Shown: positions 16,851 to 25,577, counted from the stretch's first letter. The stretch: 64,000 nucleotides of DNA from JAGVSR01 sp963742405 (GCA_963742405.1 CAVUMB010000005.1:620001-684000), one strand, 5' to 3'. Notes: generated by a model not told the origin, from the sequence alone. Program-made: numbers and translations.

Positions 16851-17449
16851 GCTGCGAATGGCCAGCGGGAAGGTCGGACAATCGTATTTTGGCGCGATGG
16901 CGCTGTCTTTTTCTGCAAAGGATTTTTGTTCGACGACTGACGTATAGACGGGCCCGACAAGGATGGCCCCGCGCCCGGAATAGATACGCCGGTCTTTCCT
17001 CCCGCTACGGCGCTCACCAGCCGCTTGGCAACGGTGAGCAACTGTCCGACAGCAGTCTGCACCGCCCGACCCATCATGTAACGCACGTAGAGCGCCATCG
17101 CCCCAACCGTCAGCAGCATGATCCAGCTGACACTCGGAGGATTGCTAGAGATTTTCTGACGAGACGGCACAACCGGCGCCGATTGCTTCGGGCTAACAAC
17201 GCGCATGGGCGCGGCTGGCATTTCCGTAGACGGCAACACGGCTTCGCCCGGAACCATATGGGAGAATATGGCTAGGTCGGCCTGAGTTCGTTTGCCGGTG
17301 TGCGACACACTCCGAGCCATCGGCTTAACGGTGTCGTGGAAAGTTCCGCCGAAGGGGCCAGCCGAAAGGGCACTCAACATATTCAATGCCACGATGGCGA
17401 TGAAGATGTTCCTGACGGTCAGGTGCTGAGTGAATTGAAACGTCGGCAT
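16847..17449 (-). CDS. uncharacterised protein with two membrane helices
   Basis: A 200-residue protein starting at ATG 17449 (MPTFQFTQHLTVRNIFIAIV). A first hydrophobic helix covers about residues 14-32, then a soluble region rich in Ser/Pro/Val, a second helix VSWIMLLTVGAMALYVRYMM near 107-126, and a basic, Ser/Pro/Asn-rich C-terminal tail. Longer in-frame starts up to 17662 give a leader with no protein-like features. Convergent with queC and sharing four bases at the stops. No family recognised; a link to queuosine is not implied. Confidence 0.55.
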   Translation of the reverse strand: MPTFQFTQHLTVRNIFIAIVALNMLSALSAGPFGGTFHDTVKPMARSVSHTGKRTQADLAIFSHMVPGEAVLPSTEMPAAPMRVVSPKQSAPVVPSRQKISSNPPSVSWIMLLTVGAMALYVRYMMGRAVQTAVGQLLTVAKRLVSAVAGGKTGVSIPGAGPSLSGPSIRQSSNKNPLQKKTAPSRQNTIVRPSRWPFAA

Positions 17450-17775
17450 AGCCACTCGACCCCAACTGCGACGCAAAGAGCTTAAGCTGCAAGTGGTAAG
17501 TAGCCGGCTACGAGACGTAGTCAAAAATCGGTAAAGAACGCCAGCCGTGTGTGCCGCGCGGAACAGACGAACGGCCCGCGACGATTGCCAATGCGCCCAG
17601 CTTATTCGCGACTGTGTGCCATGTATGTCAATTCTCAATCGTCCGCCCGCCACCTCGTTCACATCGTTGCCGCGCTTGCGGTTCTAGCGTCTCTCTGTCC
17701 AAGCGACGGACACCTGCCCGAACGCCACGCCGGCATTCGCACAGCCTTTGAGCTGATCGATAAGCGCAGTGGCCT
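17450..17775. other. intergenic stretch without a convincing gene
   Basis: 326 bases between the two-helix protein and the transporter gene. A plus-strand frame from 17621 has a hydrophobic start (LVHIVAALAVLASLCPSDGH) that could pass for a signal peptide, but it has no ribosome site and runs into the transporter gene. No RNA-like structure seen. Confidence 0.4.
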
Positions 17776-18483
17776 TCACTCCTTCAGCGTAAATGGATTG
17801 AAGTCCGTGTCGCGGTCGTAATGGTCCTCCTGCTCGGCTTTTTTCAACGCCGTCACGATGCGGGTTGTGACCGGCAGAAACGCGACTTCAACGAGCGTCT
17901 TGGTTACGAATTGCGAGATGACAAGAGTCAGCACAAGTTCGTTCGGCATGATGCCGGAATTCCAGAAGGCGAGCGGATAGAATATGGAGCTGTCGACCGC
18001 TTCGCCTGCGACCGTCGACGCCACGAAGCGCGTGCGCATATAAGCGCCTTCCGTCGCCACTTTCATTTTGGCCAGCACGAACGAGTTGACGAATTCGCCG
18101 CAGAAGTAGGCGATCATCGACGCCCCAGCGATGCGCCACGTGTTGCCGAACGCAATCTCGTAGACTTTCTGGTTTTCCCACGTCGGCGCCGGCGGCAATG
18201 CCACGACAACGGCGGCCATGACGGCTGCAAAAATCAGTGCAGCAAACCCCGTCCAGATGACGCGCCGGGCCCGCGCATATCCATATACTTCCGTCAGAAT
18301 ATCGCCGAAAATGTACGAAACCGGAAAAAACAACACACCGGCGCCGAAGGTCACCGCACCAATCAGCGGCAGGTCGATCTGAGCCGCCTTAGCCGGCCCA
18401 ATCAAGTTCGAACAGACCAGTACGACGACGAAGGCCACCATGACGAGGTCGAAATACTTGTAGGTCCGCTCCGTGTTCGTCAT
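17776..18483 (-). CDS. yhhQ: queuosine precursor transporter (YhhQ/VUT family)
   Basis: Inner-membrane importer of queuine precursors (preQ0/preQ1), 235 residues with six or so helices. Family marks: LVCSNLIGPAKAAQIDLP, TFGAGVLFFPVSYIFGDILT, EVYGYARARRVIWTGF and the later VNSFVLAKMKVATEGAYMR. It lies among queC, queE, queD and queF, divergent from queE with only 50 bases between starts, so salvage and synthesis are encoded together. Confidence 0.92.
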   Translation of the reverse strand: MTNTERTYKYFDLVMVAFVVVLVCSNLIGPAKAAQIDLPLIGAVTFGAGVLFFPVSYIFGDILTEVYGYARARRVIWTGFAALIFAAVMAAVVVALPPAPTWENQKVYEIAFGNTWRIAGASMIAYFCGEFVNSFVLAKMKVATEGAYMRTRFVASTVAGEAVDSSIFYPLAFWNSGIMPNELVLTLVISQFVTKTLVEVAFLPVTTRIVTALKKAEQEDHYDRDTDFNPFTLKE

Positions 18484-18533
18484 GCCCCGCCCCCGATCTT
18501 GACACCTGCCACCGGCTAGCTACGTGTGGGTCC

Positions 18534-19163
18534 ATGTATCAGGTCAAGGAAATCTTCTACACGCTGCAAGGCGAGGGCGCGAACGCCGGCACGCCCGCCG
18601 TGTTCTGTCGCTTCACGGGCTGCAACTTATGGTCCGGTCGCGAGGCGGATCGCGACACCGCGCACTGCCGCTTCTGTGACACGGACTTCGTCGGCACGGA
18701 CGGCACAGGCGGCGGCAAGTTCGCAACCGCCGATGCTTTGGCGCAGGCGTGCCGGGCGGCCATCACAGCGACCCATGGTCCGGCCATGATCGTCCTGACC
18801 GGCGGCGAACCGATGCTCCAGGTCGATCAGGGCCTGATCGACGCCCTGCATGCCCGCGGCTTCCAGATCGCCATCGAAACCAACGGAACGCTCGCGGTTC
18901 CCGAAGACATCGACTGGATCTGCGTCAGCCCGAAAGCCGGCCAGCCTCTTGTCCAGCAATGGGGCGACGAACTGAAACTTGTCTACCCCCAAGCCGGCGC
19001 TGCGCCGGAGCAGTACCTTGATCTGGAATTCGAGCACCGATTTTTGCAACCGATGGACGGGCCCAATCGCGAGGCAAACACGGCCGCAGCCATCACATAC
19101 TGCAAAACAAACCCGCCCTGGCGTCTCTCCGTCCAGACCCACAAAATTCTGGGAATACCCTAG
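18534..19163 (+). CDS. queE: 7-carboxy-7-deazaguanine synthase
   Basis: Radical SAM enzyme that contracts carboxytetrahydropterin to 7-carboxy-7-deazaguanine. The cluster-binding cysteines are in the CX14CX2C form (GCNLWSGREADRDTAHCRFC), a recognised QueE variant of the usual CX3CX2C. The substrate region YQVKEIFYTLQGEGANAGTP and VLTGGEPMLQ are present. 209 residues, normal. It begins queE-queD-queF on the plus strand; the 50-base gap to the divergent transporter holds a TTGACA at 18499 that may be a -35 element. Confidence 0.95.
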   Translation: MYQVKEIFYTLQGEGANAGTPAVFCRFTGCNLWSGREADRDTAHCRFCDTDFVGTDGTGGGKFATADALAQACRAAITATHGPAMIVLTGGEPMLQVDQGLIDALHARGFQIAIETNGTLAVPEDIDWICVSPKAGQPLVQQWGDELKLVYPQAGAAPEQYLDLEFEHRFLQPMDGPNREANTAAAITYCKTNPPWRLSVQTHKILGIP

Positions 19164-19244
19164 CCCATCAAGCCCCGCCTCAGCTTAACCCCGAGACATT
19201 GCCGCCCCTTGCATGGCCCTGACTTCCCCCCTATTCCCTCCCCC

Positions 19245-19631
19245 ATGCGCATCTACCGCGATTTCCTCTTCGAGGCGGCCCATTACCTGCCGTCCGCACC
19301 TCCGGGCCATCCGAATTCCCGCGTCCACGGGCATTCGTTTCGTGCCCGCGTGTGGATCGACGGGGAGCCCGATTGCGAGACCGGCGTGGTGTTCCACTTC
19401 GATGACCTATCGGAAGCTGTCGCCGATTGTCAGGATGCTCTCGATCATCGAATGCTGAACGAGGTCGAGGGGCTCTCCGCCCCAACCCTTGAGCGGATCG
19501 CCATCTGGATCTGGCAACGGCTCGACAACAAGGTGCCCGGCCTCGCGCAAATCGAGATACACCGCGATAGCTGCCACGAAGGATGCATCTATAACGGACC
19601 GCAGCCGCCGCTGCGGCGGGCCGCGGAGTAG
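19245..19631 (+). CDS. queD: 6-carboxytetrahydropterin synthase (QueD) without the usual catalytic cysteine
   Basis: Converts dihydroneopterin triphosphate to 6-carboxy-tetrahydropterin. ATG 19245 gives MRIYRDFLFEAAHYLPSAPP, which places the first zinc histidine correctly; the earlier start at 19209 adds a filler leader. The zinc site is intact (AAH and VHGHSF), as is the DHRMLNE aspartate-histidine pair. In E. coli-type QueD the nucleophile is a cysteine four residues before HGH; here the segment reads PGHPNSRVHGHSF with no cysteine at all nearby. The C-terminal CHEGCIYNG carries the expected glutamate and extra cysteines. It is either a divergent active form or altered in chemistry. Confidence 0.85.
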   Translation: MRIYRDFLFEAAHYLPSAPPGHPNSRVHGHSFRARVWIDGEPDCETGVVFHFDDLSEAVADCQDALDHRMLNEVEGLSAPTLERIAIWIWQRLDNKVPGLAQIEIHRDSCHEGCIYNGPQPPLRRAAE

Positions 19632-19634
19632 ATC

Positions 19635-20096
19635 ATGGCACGCAAGGCCCCACCCGTCACGCAATTGGGTCAGCAGACCTCGATGCCTGCCAGCCCGGAA
19701 GCGGCGCTGCTCGAACGCGTACCCAACCCGCATCCCGATACGCTCTATGTCGCCCGATTTACCCAACCGGAGTTTACATCGCTGTGCCCGGTCACCGGCC
19801 AGCCCGACTTCGCGCATCTGATGATCGATTATGTGCCCAAGCAGTGGCTTGTCGAAAGCAAGTCATTGAAACTCTACCTGGGCTCATTCCGCAACCACGG
19901 GGCTTTTCACGAAGACTGCACCGTCGCGATCGGCAAGCGGATCGCAGACCTGCTCGATCCGCATTTCCTGCGCATCGGCGGCTACTGGTACCCGCGTGGC
20001 GGCATGCCGATTGATGTGTTCTGGCAGCGCGGTGAAGTACCGGCAGGCGTTTGGCTGCCCGATCAGGGCGTCGCGCCCTATCGCGGTCGCGGCTGA
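19635..20096 (+). CDS. queF: NADPH-dependent 7-cyano-7-deazaguanine reductase
   Basis: Reduces the preQ0 nitrile to the preQ1 amine, the last free-base step. The 153-residue unimodular form is seen. Catalytic cysteine is in FTSLCPVTGQPDF; the substrate motif VESKSLKLYLGSFRNHG and the aspartate/histidine of AFHEDC follow, then GGYWYPRGGMPIDVFW. Three bases separate it from queD, so the two are co-transcribed. With queC, queE and queD it completes preQ1 synthesis from the pterin step; folE is not in the window. Confidence 0.96.
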   Translation: MARKAPPVTQLGQQTSMPASPEAALLERVPNPHPDTLYVARFTQPEFTSLCPVTGQPDFAHLMIDYVPKQWLVESKSLKLYLGSFRNHGAFHEDCTVAIGKRIADLLDPHFLRIGGYWYPRGGMPIDVFWQRGEVPAGVWLPDQGVAPYRGRG

Positions 20097-20104
20097 GCCG
20101 CTCG

Positions 20105-20809
20105 CTAGCGTCGAAGACCATTGAATCCCGGCAGATGCGAACCAGCCTCCGAGCGCGCCAGCATCATGCCGCGATCGTGCGCATATTCGAAATCACGCAG
20201 CACCGACGTTCGCGGAATGCGCGATCGAAAAAACTGCGCCCATCGGAACTCGGCATAAGGCAGATCCGACTTCATGAAGCCACCGGCTTCCCGCACTGAC
20301 CAGGCTAGATCACGATGCGCATCGCGCTTCAGTTGCCGGATTGCGCCCGGCAGCGTCGACGGCGCAATGCGCTGGCCATGATGATCGAACGGATGCACGC
20401 AACCGCGCTTGGACATCAGTCGCCAGAATTCTGAGCGCGTCAATCCCGACAGATCATCAATCACCTGTACAAAGGCCTCAGTCACTTCGTTCTGCAGAAG
20501 CGCCACGCTTAAGTGATGGTGATCAATGATGTAGTAGCCGTCTTCGGGACCTCGCACTGCGGGAATGGGGCGTTTCTCCAGGTAACGCTGGATCTGCGTG
20601 CGACACTCGGCGCGCCGCGCGACCTTCTCCCGCTTGGCCGCCACCGCCCGCATGCCGACCGCGCCCTGCGTCGGCCGCAAGAGGTCGAGTGGCACCAGGA
20701 TGGGAGCATCGGGTCGGCGACGGCGCATGTCTGATCCCATCAGCGGGGACGAAACACGGGCGGCTGGAATCAATTGCGCGGACGCTCGGCGAACGGATGA
20801 TGTCGGCAT
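20105..20809 (-). CDS. ParB-like nuclease-domain protein of unknown role
   Basis: A 234-residue protein of the putative ParB-like nuclease family (ParBc_2 type). Seen: ILVPLDLLRPTQGAVGMRAV, then a conserved YYIIDHHHLSVALLQN with the histidine cluster, and SEFWRLMSKRGCVHPFDHHG. It is not a partition ParB: no helix-turn-helix follows. The start is uncertain; codons up to MGSDMRRRRP (20740) may be leader. Convergent with queF and not linked to it by function. Confidence 0.7.
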   Translation of the reverse strand: MPTSSVRRASAQLIPAARVSSPLMGSDMRRRRPDAPILVPLDLLRPTQGAVGMRAVAAKREKVARRAECRTQIQRYLEKRPIPAVRGPEDGYYIIDHHHLSVALLQNEVTEAFVQVIDDLSGLTRSEFWRLMSKRGCVHPFDHHGQRIAPSTLPGAIRQLKRDAHRDLAWSVREAGGFMKSDLPYAEFRWAQFFRSRIPRTSVLRDFEYAHDRGMMLARSEAGSHLPGFNGLRR

Positions 20810-20902
20810 GGCCCTCTGAACAAGTGGGTCTGTCAGTTGATCCTGCTGTTATGCTTTCGTCATCAAGGTTAAGGAATGGTTGACTTGCCATCGGAGCCGT
20901 CC

Positions 20903-21328
20903 ATGCGACACGCCAGACACCTTCCCATCACACAAGTGCTGCTCCTGCTGGCGCTGCCGCAGTTTGGCCATGCCGACGACCTGCCTCGCGTTGAATGTGC
21001 GCAGGCCCTATCGACCGCTGAAATGAACCAGTGCGCATCGGCGGAATTCGACAAGGCCGACGCCGAACTCAATGCCGCGTATCAGACAGCGCTAAAGGCG
21101 ATCCCAGAGATGGCGACGGGTGAACCTCCCTGGGACGCTAAATCTTGGGAAATCGCACTCCGCAATTCCCAGCGCGCCTGGGTCGCCTTTCGTGATGCGG
21201 AATGCGACAACCATGTTGCAATGTTCTGGACCAACGGCACTGGCGCCACCGTCGATATCCTCGGCTGCAAGACGGAGAAGACGGAAGCCCGCACCAGAGA
21301 ACTGAAAGACCGCTACGAGGCCCGGTAG
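20903..21328 (+). CDS. exported LprI-family protein (DUF1311)
   Basis: A 141-residue exported protein of the lysozyme-inhibitor LprI/DUF1311 family. The ATG at 20903 follows GGAG and yields MRHARHLPITQVLLLLALPQ, a signal peptide ending near GHA. The family pattern VECAQALSTAEMNQCASAEF, with paired cysteines and the later AFRDAECDN and GCKTEKTEAR, is clear. These proteins bind lysozyme or unknown periplasmic ligands. Opposite in direction to its neighbours. Confidence 0.82.
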   Translation: MRHARHLPITQVLLLLALPQFGHADDLPRVECAQALSTAEMNQCASAEFDKADAELNAAYQTALKAIPEMATGEPPWDAKSWEIALRNSQRAWVAFRDAECDNHVAMFWTNGTGATVDILGCKTEKTEARTRELKDRYEAR

Positions 21329-21330
21329 CA

Positions 21331-21999
21331 TCACCCCTCAGCCCAGCTTCGCAAAAGGTTCGAATACGATTTGGCGACCAGATCGAATGTGCCGGTCTTG
21401 CCCTCCTTCTCAAAGATCGCGCGGCGCACCCGATCGAGATCGAACAGGATCTCACGTTGTCCGGGGTCGCGAACGCGGCTTTCGATCCACGTCACGGCAA
21501 CAAGCCGCTGACCGGCGGTGACCGGCGCCACACGATGCAGCAGCGATGAAGGATACAGAACGGCATCGCCGGCCGGGAACTTGGCATCATCCTCACCAGC
21601 CAGCGTCTCCACCACTAATTCGCCGCCGACATAGCTTTCCGGATCGGTCAGAAAAACCGTCACCGACAAATCGCTTCGGATTCCCGACGAACCGATGATG
21701 GCGTCGTCAACATGCGTCCCGTAGCCCTGTCCGGCCTCACATCTGGAAATGAGTGGCGGCAACATTCGCCGCGGCAGTGCCATCGATTGCAACACGGTGT
21801 TTGCTTCCAGCGCTGCGACCACCAGCTTTTGCATCCGTTCCAGAACCGGCCCCGACAGCGCTTGATCGTTGTCCTTGACCGTGCGCGCATGCCACCCTGC
21901 CGTTGCTGCGCCAGGTCCCCACTGCAACCCTTCGGCAAGCGATTGCACGCTGCCAAGCATTGCAGCGTCGAGCACATTCGGGATATGTACCAGCACCAT
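21331..21999 (-). CDS. PKHD-type Fe(II)/2-oxoglutarate dioxygenase (PiuC-like)
   Basis: Non-heme iron hydroxylase of 222 residues. The metal triad is visible: HxD in GTHVDDAIIG and the distal histidine in SSLLHRVAPVTAGQR, which also holds the 2-oxoglutarate arginine. SYVGGELVVET is the usual strand. PKHD enzymes of the PiuC/YbiX type often accompany iron-siderophore receptors, but none is here. Divergent from the exported Gly/Glu-repeat protein at 22028 with about 30 bases between starts, which may mean common control. Confidence 0.9.
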   Translation of the reverse strand: MVLVHIPNVLDAAMLGSVQSLAEGLQWGPGAATAGWHARTVKDNDQALSGPVLERMQKLVVAALEANTVLQSMALPRRMLPPLISRCEAGQGYGTHVDDAIIGSSGIRSDLSVTVFLTDPESYVGGELVVETLAGEDDAKFPAGDAVLYPSSLLHRVAPVTAGQRLVAVTWIESRVRDPGQREILFDLDRVRRAIFEKEGKTGTFDLVAKSYSNLLRSWAEG

Positions 22000-22027
22000 T
22001 CAAGCTTCCGATCGAGGACGTGGATAC

Positions 22028-22888
22028 ATGCGGAAAACGCGCCGTCTTTGGACATCTCTTACGGTGGCCGGAGCCATTCTGCCAGTCACGAGTGCTTTGC
22101 AATTTCCAGCTGTTGCCGCCGACGATGGCCAGTCCTCAGCCGTCCACACAACCGCTGGCCCCAGCGGCCCCGTTCTGGCCCAGGGCGGCGAAGGTGGCGA
22201 GGGCGGTGAAGGGGGCGCGGGTGCTCTCGGAGGCGAGGCCGCGTTCGACGCCACCAAAGCCACGACCGATCCCGTGGTGTATCTCACCGCCCTTGAAGTG
22301 ATCCGCGCCCACTACCTCGCCGGACTGGCCGCCTACGCGGCCGGAGAAGTGGAATCGGGCGCGGAAATGTTCGCCCATGCCCGTAGCGAAATCTACGTCG
22401 ACCTCGAACCGGCGTTGACAAATCTCGGCGTCAATGAATTCGACGATCTCATGCAGTCAACCGGTGACCTTGCGAATTCCAATGCTCCGCCCGCCGAAGT
22501 GGACGCAGCCGCCAAGTCCGTATTCGCAGCACTCGATCGCGCGGCCGCGAAAGCGCCAGGCTCCCCAACGGTGAAGGACACCACGACTGTGTTCGCCGAT
22601 CTGATGGATCGCGCGGCTCTGCAGTACGCACGAGCCAAACGAAAAGCCGACGAATCCGATGCGTATCTCGACGGCTACGGATTCTACCAAGCAGCCAAGA
22701 TCCAGTCTGCGATCGTGTTGCCGACCCTCGACGCGTCCAATCCGGACGCTGCGAGCGCAGCACGCGCGGCGCTCGCAGCCTTGGCCGCAGCCTACCCCTC
22801 GATCGAAAAGCCGGCTGCCGGCGCGCCCGAACCCGGACCATCTCTCGTTGCAACATCTAAATTCCGTCTGGCATTAAGCAGCCGCTGA
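22028..22888 (+). CDS. exported protein with GGEGGEGG repeat
   Basis: A 286-residue exported protein, ATG 22028: MRKTRRLWTSLTVAGAILPV, a signal peptide ending near AVA. A short Gly/Glu run (GGEGGEGGEGGAGALGGE) near residues 58-75 is followed by a helical domain: VVYLTALEVIRAHYLAGLAA and later VNEFDDLMQST, KAPGSPTVKDTTTVF. The helical layout vaguely recalls imelysin/EfeO-type periplasmic iron proteins, but I do not claim that family. It is divergent from a PiuC-like dioxygenase. The acidic repeat is a possible metal-binding or linker region. Confidence 0.7.
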   Translation: MRKTRRLWTSLTVAGAILPVTSALQFPAVAADDGQSSAVHTTAGPSGPVLAQGGEGGEGGEGGAGALGGEAAFDATKATTDPVVYLTALEVIRAHYLAGLAAYAAGEVESGAEMFAHARSEIYVDLEPALTNLGVNEFDDLMQSTGDLANSNAPPAEVDAAAKSVFAALDRAAAKAPGSPTVKDTTTVFADLMDRAALQYARAKRKADESDAYLDGYGFYQAAKIQSAIVLPTLDASNPDAASAARAALAALAAAYPSIEKPAAGAPEPGPSLVATSKFRLALSSR

Positions 22889-23021
22889 CCCTTCGCCGGA
22901 CAGCCGTTTGCGGTGCGCGCGTTATGCTCGCGGAGACCTCTCTCGCGACACTTTTCGGCCATTGGAATCAGGCGTTTTCGCTGCCAAGGGGCGGACTGCA
23001 AGACGACACGAGGGATCAGCC

Positions 23022-23471
23022 ATGAGCGCACTGCCGCAGAACGTCCACGACCTCTTGACCCGCCTCAACGAAACCTCCCGCAACGAACTCGATCTCGTCC
23101 GCGACCTCTCAGATGCCATTCGCCGCGCTGACGATCAGCTGTTGAAGGAAGTCCGCAGCGTGTCCATGCTGCACGAACTGCGCCGCGAGGCCATCATGAC
23201 GGAACTGCAGCTGCTGGCGCAACGCCTGTGCACTCTGCCCGCCCGCGAACCGATCCGCACCCACACCGCAATTGCGGAGCCCGCGGCCGCCCTCGATGCA
23301 CCTTCGCCCGCAACGGTTCATCAGCAGCTCAATGGCGCAACGCCGATCGAGGAGGCCGTCATCACCGTCGAATCGCCAACGGTTGGACGCGCGGGCGACT
23401 GGCGGCAGGCTGCCCAGCGGATTGACGAAGAACTGGCGCAATATTTCGGCGGGCCCGGCCCCCGCCACTGA
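23022..23471 (+). CDS. uncharacterised coiled-coil protein
   Basis: A 149-residue cytoplasmic protein starting MSALPQNVHDLLTRLNETSR, preceded by a GAGGGA-like ribosome site. The first 75 residues look like a long coiled coil (SRNELDLVRDLSDAIRRADD); the C-terminal half is an Ala/Pro-rich linker ending ELAQYFGGPGPRH. The longer in-frame start at 22908 lacks support. Family not recognised. Confidence 0.65.
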   Translation: MSALPQNVHDLLTRLNETSRNELDLVRDLSDAIRRADDQLLKEVRSVSMLHELRREAIMTELQLLAQRLCTLPAREPIRTHTAIAEPAAALDAPSPATVHQQLNGATPIEEAVITVESPTVGRAGDWRQAAQRIDEELAQYFGGPGPRH

Positions 23472-23579
23472 TGCATTACGGTCCTGACAACCGCGGATCC
23501 GCACGATCTTTTCTGCGGAACGTGACCTTCGCTGAGACGTTCTCCTCAGGTGTTCAAGAAGTACGAGAGGAGGCGAGCC

Positions 23580-23780
23580 ATGACCGTGACAAATCCACCC
23601 GCAACACGGCCGGAAAATCCCGGCGTCAAAGCACCCGGAGAAGACCCGCGCAGTGAGCCAATCGACAAGATCGCGCCACCCGCGCCGGGGGTAGGCCGCC
23701 CATCCGATGCGCCTGTCGATCCCAATCGCAGCCCTGATGATCTGCCGCCCGTTGATGAACCAAAAAAGGACCCGGCATGA
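23580..23780 (+). CDS. small proline-rich acidic protein, 66 residues
   Basis: The ATG at 23580 sits behind a strong GAGGAGG site. The product is very rich in Pro, Asp and Glu (MTVTNPPATRPENPGVKAPG onward), so probably disordered. No signal peptide. A strong terminator hairpin at 23833-23873 ends its transcript. Function unknown. Confidence 0.55.
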   Translation: MTVTNPPATRPENPGVKAPGEDPRSEPIDKIAPPAPGVGRPSDAPVDPNRSPDDLPPVDEPKKDPA

Positions 23781-23832
23781 TTTCTGGAGTCGAGCATGCG
23801 ACGACCTAATCCGTCACGTGGACGTTCAATCG

Positions 23833-23873
23833 AGCCTCGGGCATAGGAGCGCTTCTCCTAGCCCGGGCTTTTT
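23833..23873 (+). terminator. rho-independent terminator right before the EamA gene
   Basis: Long hairpin: AGCC-T-CGGGC-A-TAGGAG, loop CGCTT, CTCCTA-GCCCG-GGCT, then TTTTT. Only two single-base bulges. The T run ends three bases before the next start codon. Confidence 0.85.
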
Positions 23874-23875
23874 CC

Positions 23876-24781
23876 ATGTCATCTCGTCCACACCTGCTCG
23901 GCATTCTATTCGCCGGGCTTGGTGCGACCTTGTTCTCGACCAAGGCCATCTTCATCAAGCTCGCCTATCAGGATCAAGCCGACGCGGCGTTGATGCTCGC
24001 CTACCGGATGATCTTTGCCATGCCCGTCTTCGCTGTTGTCGGCTGCTGGGCATGGATGCAGCGCCGCGCACGCAATCAACCGCCGCCCTCTTCGACAGAC
24101 ATCGCCCGTGCCGCTTGCGTCGGCTTCCTGGGGTACTACGTTGCATCGCAATTCGACTTTGCCGGGTTGATGTTCATCACCGCTCAGCTCGAACGTCTGG
24201 TGCTTTTCACGTATCCGCTGTTTGTCATGTTCCTCGGCGCTCTGCTCTACGGCGAACGCGTCACCGGATTTGGCCTGATCGCAGCCGCCATCACGTACAC
24301 CGGACTTGCCATCGTCTTTCTCATTGATCTGCCGGAGGGTGGCCGCGATACCGTCATCGGTACGCTGCTTGTCCTTGGCGCAGCTATTTCGTTCGCGCTG
24401 CACCAGATCTATGCCAAACGCTTCATGGCTCCCATGGGCAGCGCCCTCTTCACCGCAATCGCACTGACGAGCGCATCCGTTTTCTGCATTTTGCACCAGC
24501 TCGTCGTAAGTGGGAATTTTGCCGCCACGCCGCGCTTTCTCTGGCTCTCGGCCGGCTGCGCCATCGTTGCAACCGTCTTGCCGACTTTCCTCATTAATGC
24601 CGGTCTGGCGCGTATTTCCAGCGCCACCGTCTCCATGATTTCGACCGTCTCGCCCGTCGTGACCATCGGACTTGCCGTAATGATATTGGGAGAACCTTTC
24701 ACTCTCGCTGATGCTATCGGCTCGACCCTCGTCCTTGCCGGAGTGGGCCTCTACGCTTGGGGCGAGAATGCACGAACTTGA
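23876..24781 (+). CDS. DMT/EamA-family transporter
   Basis: Ten-helix inner-membrane transporter of the drug/metabolite superfamily, 301 residues with two EamA repeats. The first helix LGILFAGLGATLFSTKAIFI begins near residue 9, so a downstream start is not possible. The second repeat opens with ALHQIYAKRFMAPMGSALFT and ends in DAIGSTLVLAGVGLYAWGE. Substrate unknown. There is no ribosome site because a terminator hairpin fills the space just upstream; see findings. Confidence 0.9.
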   Translation: MSSRPHLLGILFAGLGATLFSTKAIFIKLAYQDQADAALMLAYRMIFAMPVFAVVGCWAWMQRRARNQPPPSSTDIARAACVGFLGYYVASQFDFAGLMFITAQLERLVLFTYPLFVMFLGALLYGERVTGFGLIAAAITYTGLAIVFLIDLPEGGRDTVIGTLLVLGAAISFALHQIYAKRFMAPMGSALFTAIALTSASVFCILHQLVVSGNFAATPRFLWLSAGCAIVATVLPTFLINAGLARISSATVSMISTVSPVVTIGLAVMILGEPFTLADAIGSTLVLAGVGLYAWGENART

Positions 24782-24850
24782 GCTGGCACCGCCGCGCTCC
24801 CAATGAACCCCCGGAAAGGCTTAACTGTAGAAATGCCGCGCGGTCACGTA

Positions 24851-25363
24851 TCAATTGGCGGTATGGCGCACGGCCTTGGCGCTGGTGCTGGAACTGGCGG
24901 GCCCGAGCATGCGCCGCTGCTGGCCCGGCGACGCCATGAAGCAGGTGTCGCGCGACCCGAACCAGCCAATCCGGTTGCGTTGAACAATGTCGTATAACCG
25001 GTCGCCGAGCCCATTGGGCACGAGCCTTCCGACTTGCGCCAACCAACGCCATGCCCCGGGCATTGTTCGCCCGGCGGCCAGAACGCCCTGCCATTTCAAG
25101 TAGGGCATGCCGCCGGCAAGTACCATGAACGTGTCGAACCGGACCGGATCAAGACCATAATGAAGATACAGTGCGCGCGAGACCGGCTCCTGCACCGCCG
25201 CAAAGCGCGTGGACCCGTCAGGATCGCGGCCCAGCATGAACTGCACGCCCGAAGAACACAGCACACACATCCCGTCGAAAATGACGAGCGGATGCGCATC
25301 GTCAAACGGTGGCACTGACGGATCGGTTCGATAGCTGAAGGCAACGGGCGACATGAGGCTCAT
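24851..25363 (-). CDS. thiol-disulfide oxidoreductase of the DCC family (DUF393)
   Basis: A 170-residue protein with the DxxCxxC core of the DCC family: LVIFDGMCVLCSSGVQFML near residues 26-44. Further conserved segments are RFAAVQEPVSRALYLHYGLD and VLAAGRTMPGAWRWLAQVGR. Family members are taken for small thioredoxin-like redox proteins. ATG at 25363 preferred; a TTG at 25372 is in frame. Convergent with the EamA gene. Confidence 0.86.
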   Translation of the reverse strand: MSLMSPVAFSYRTDPSVPPFDDAHPLVIFDGMCVLCSSGVQFMLGRDPDGSTRFAAVQEPVSRALYLHYGLDPVRFDTFMVLAGGMPYLKWQGVLAAGRTMPGAWRWLAQVGRLVPNGLGDRLYDIVQRNRIGWFGSRDTCFMASPGQQRRMLGPASSSTSAKAVRHTAN

Positions 25364-25577
25364 GCTATTCAAATCCCGACCAACCGCCTAGCCGTCACCA
25401 AGCAAATGGGGCGGCGACAATGCTCCGGGAACCTAATGTCCGACGTTGGCAGATGAGCGGTGCGCTTCCTCCTACGGCAAACCCGCTGGCAACCGCTAAG
25501 CTCGCACCTTAGCCCGCTCCTCCGCGCCGGGCAGCGGGGTCCCCAAGTCATCCAGACCAAGTCACCCAGAACCGCTG

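Noticed and set aside
17549..17821. Plus-strand frame with a signal-like helix
   Set aside because: No ribosome site, overlaps the transporter gene and has no second support.
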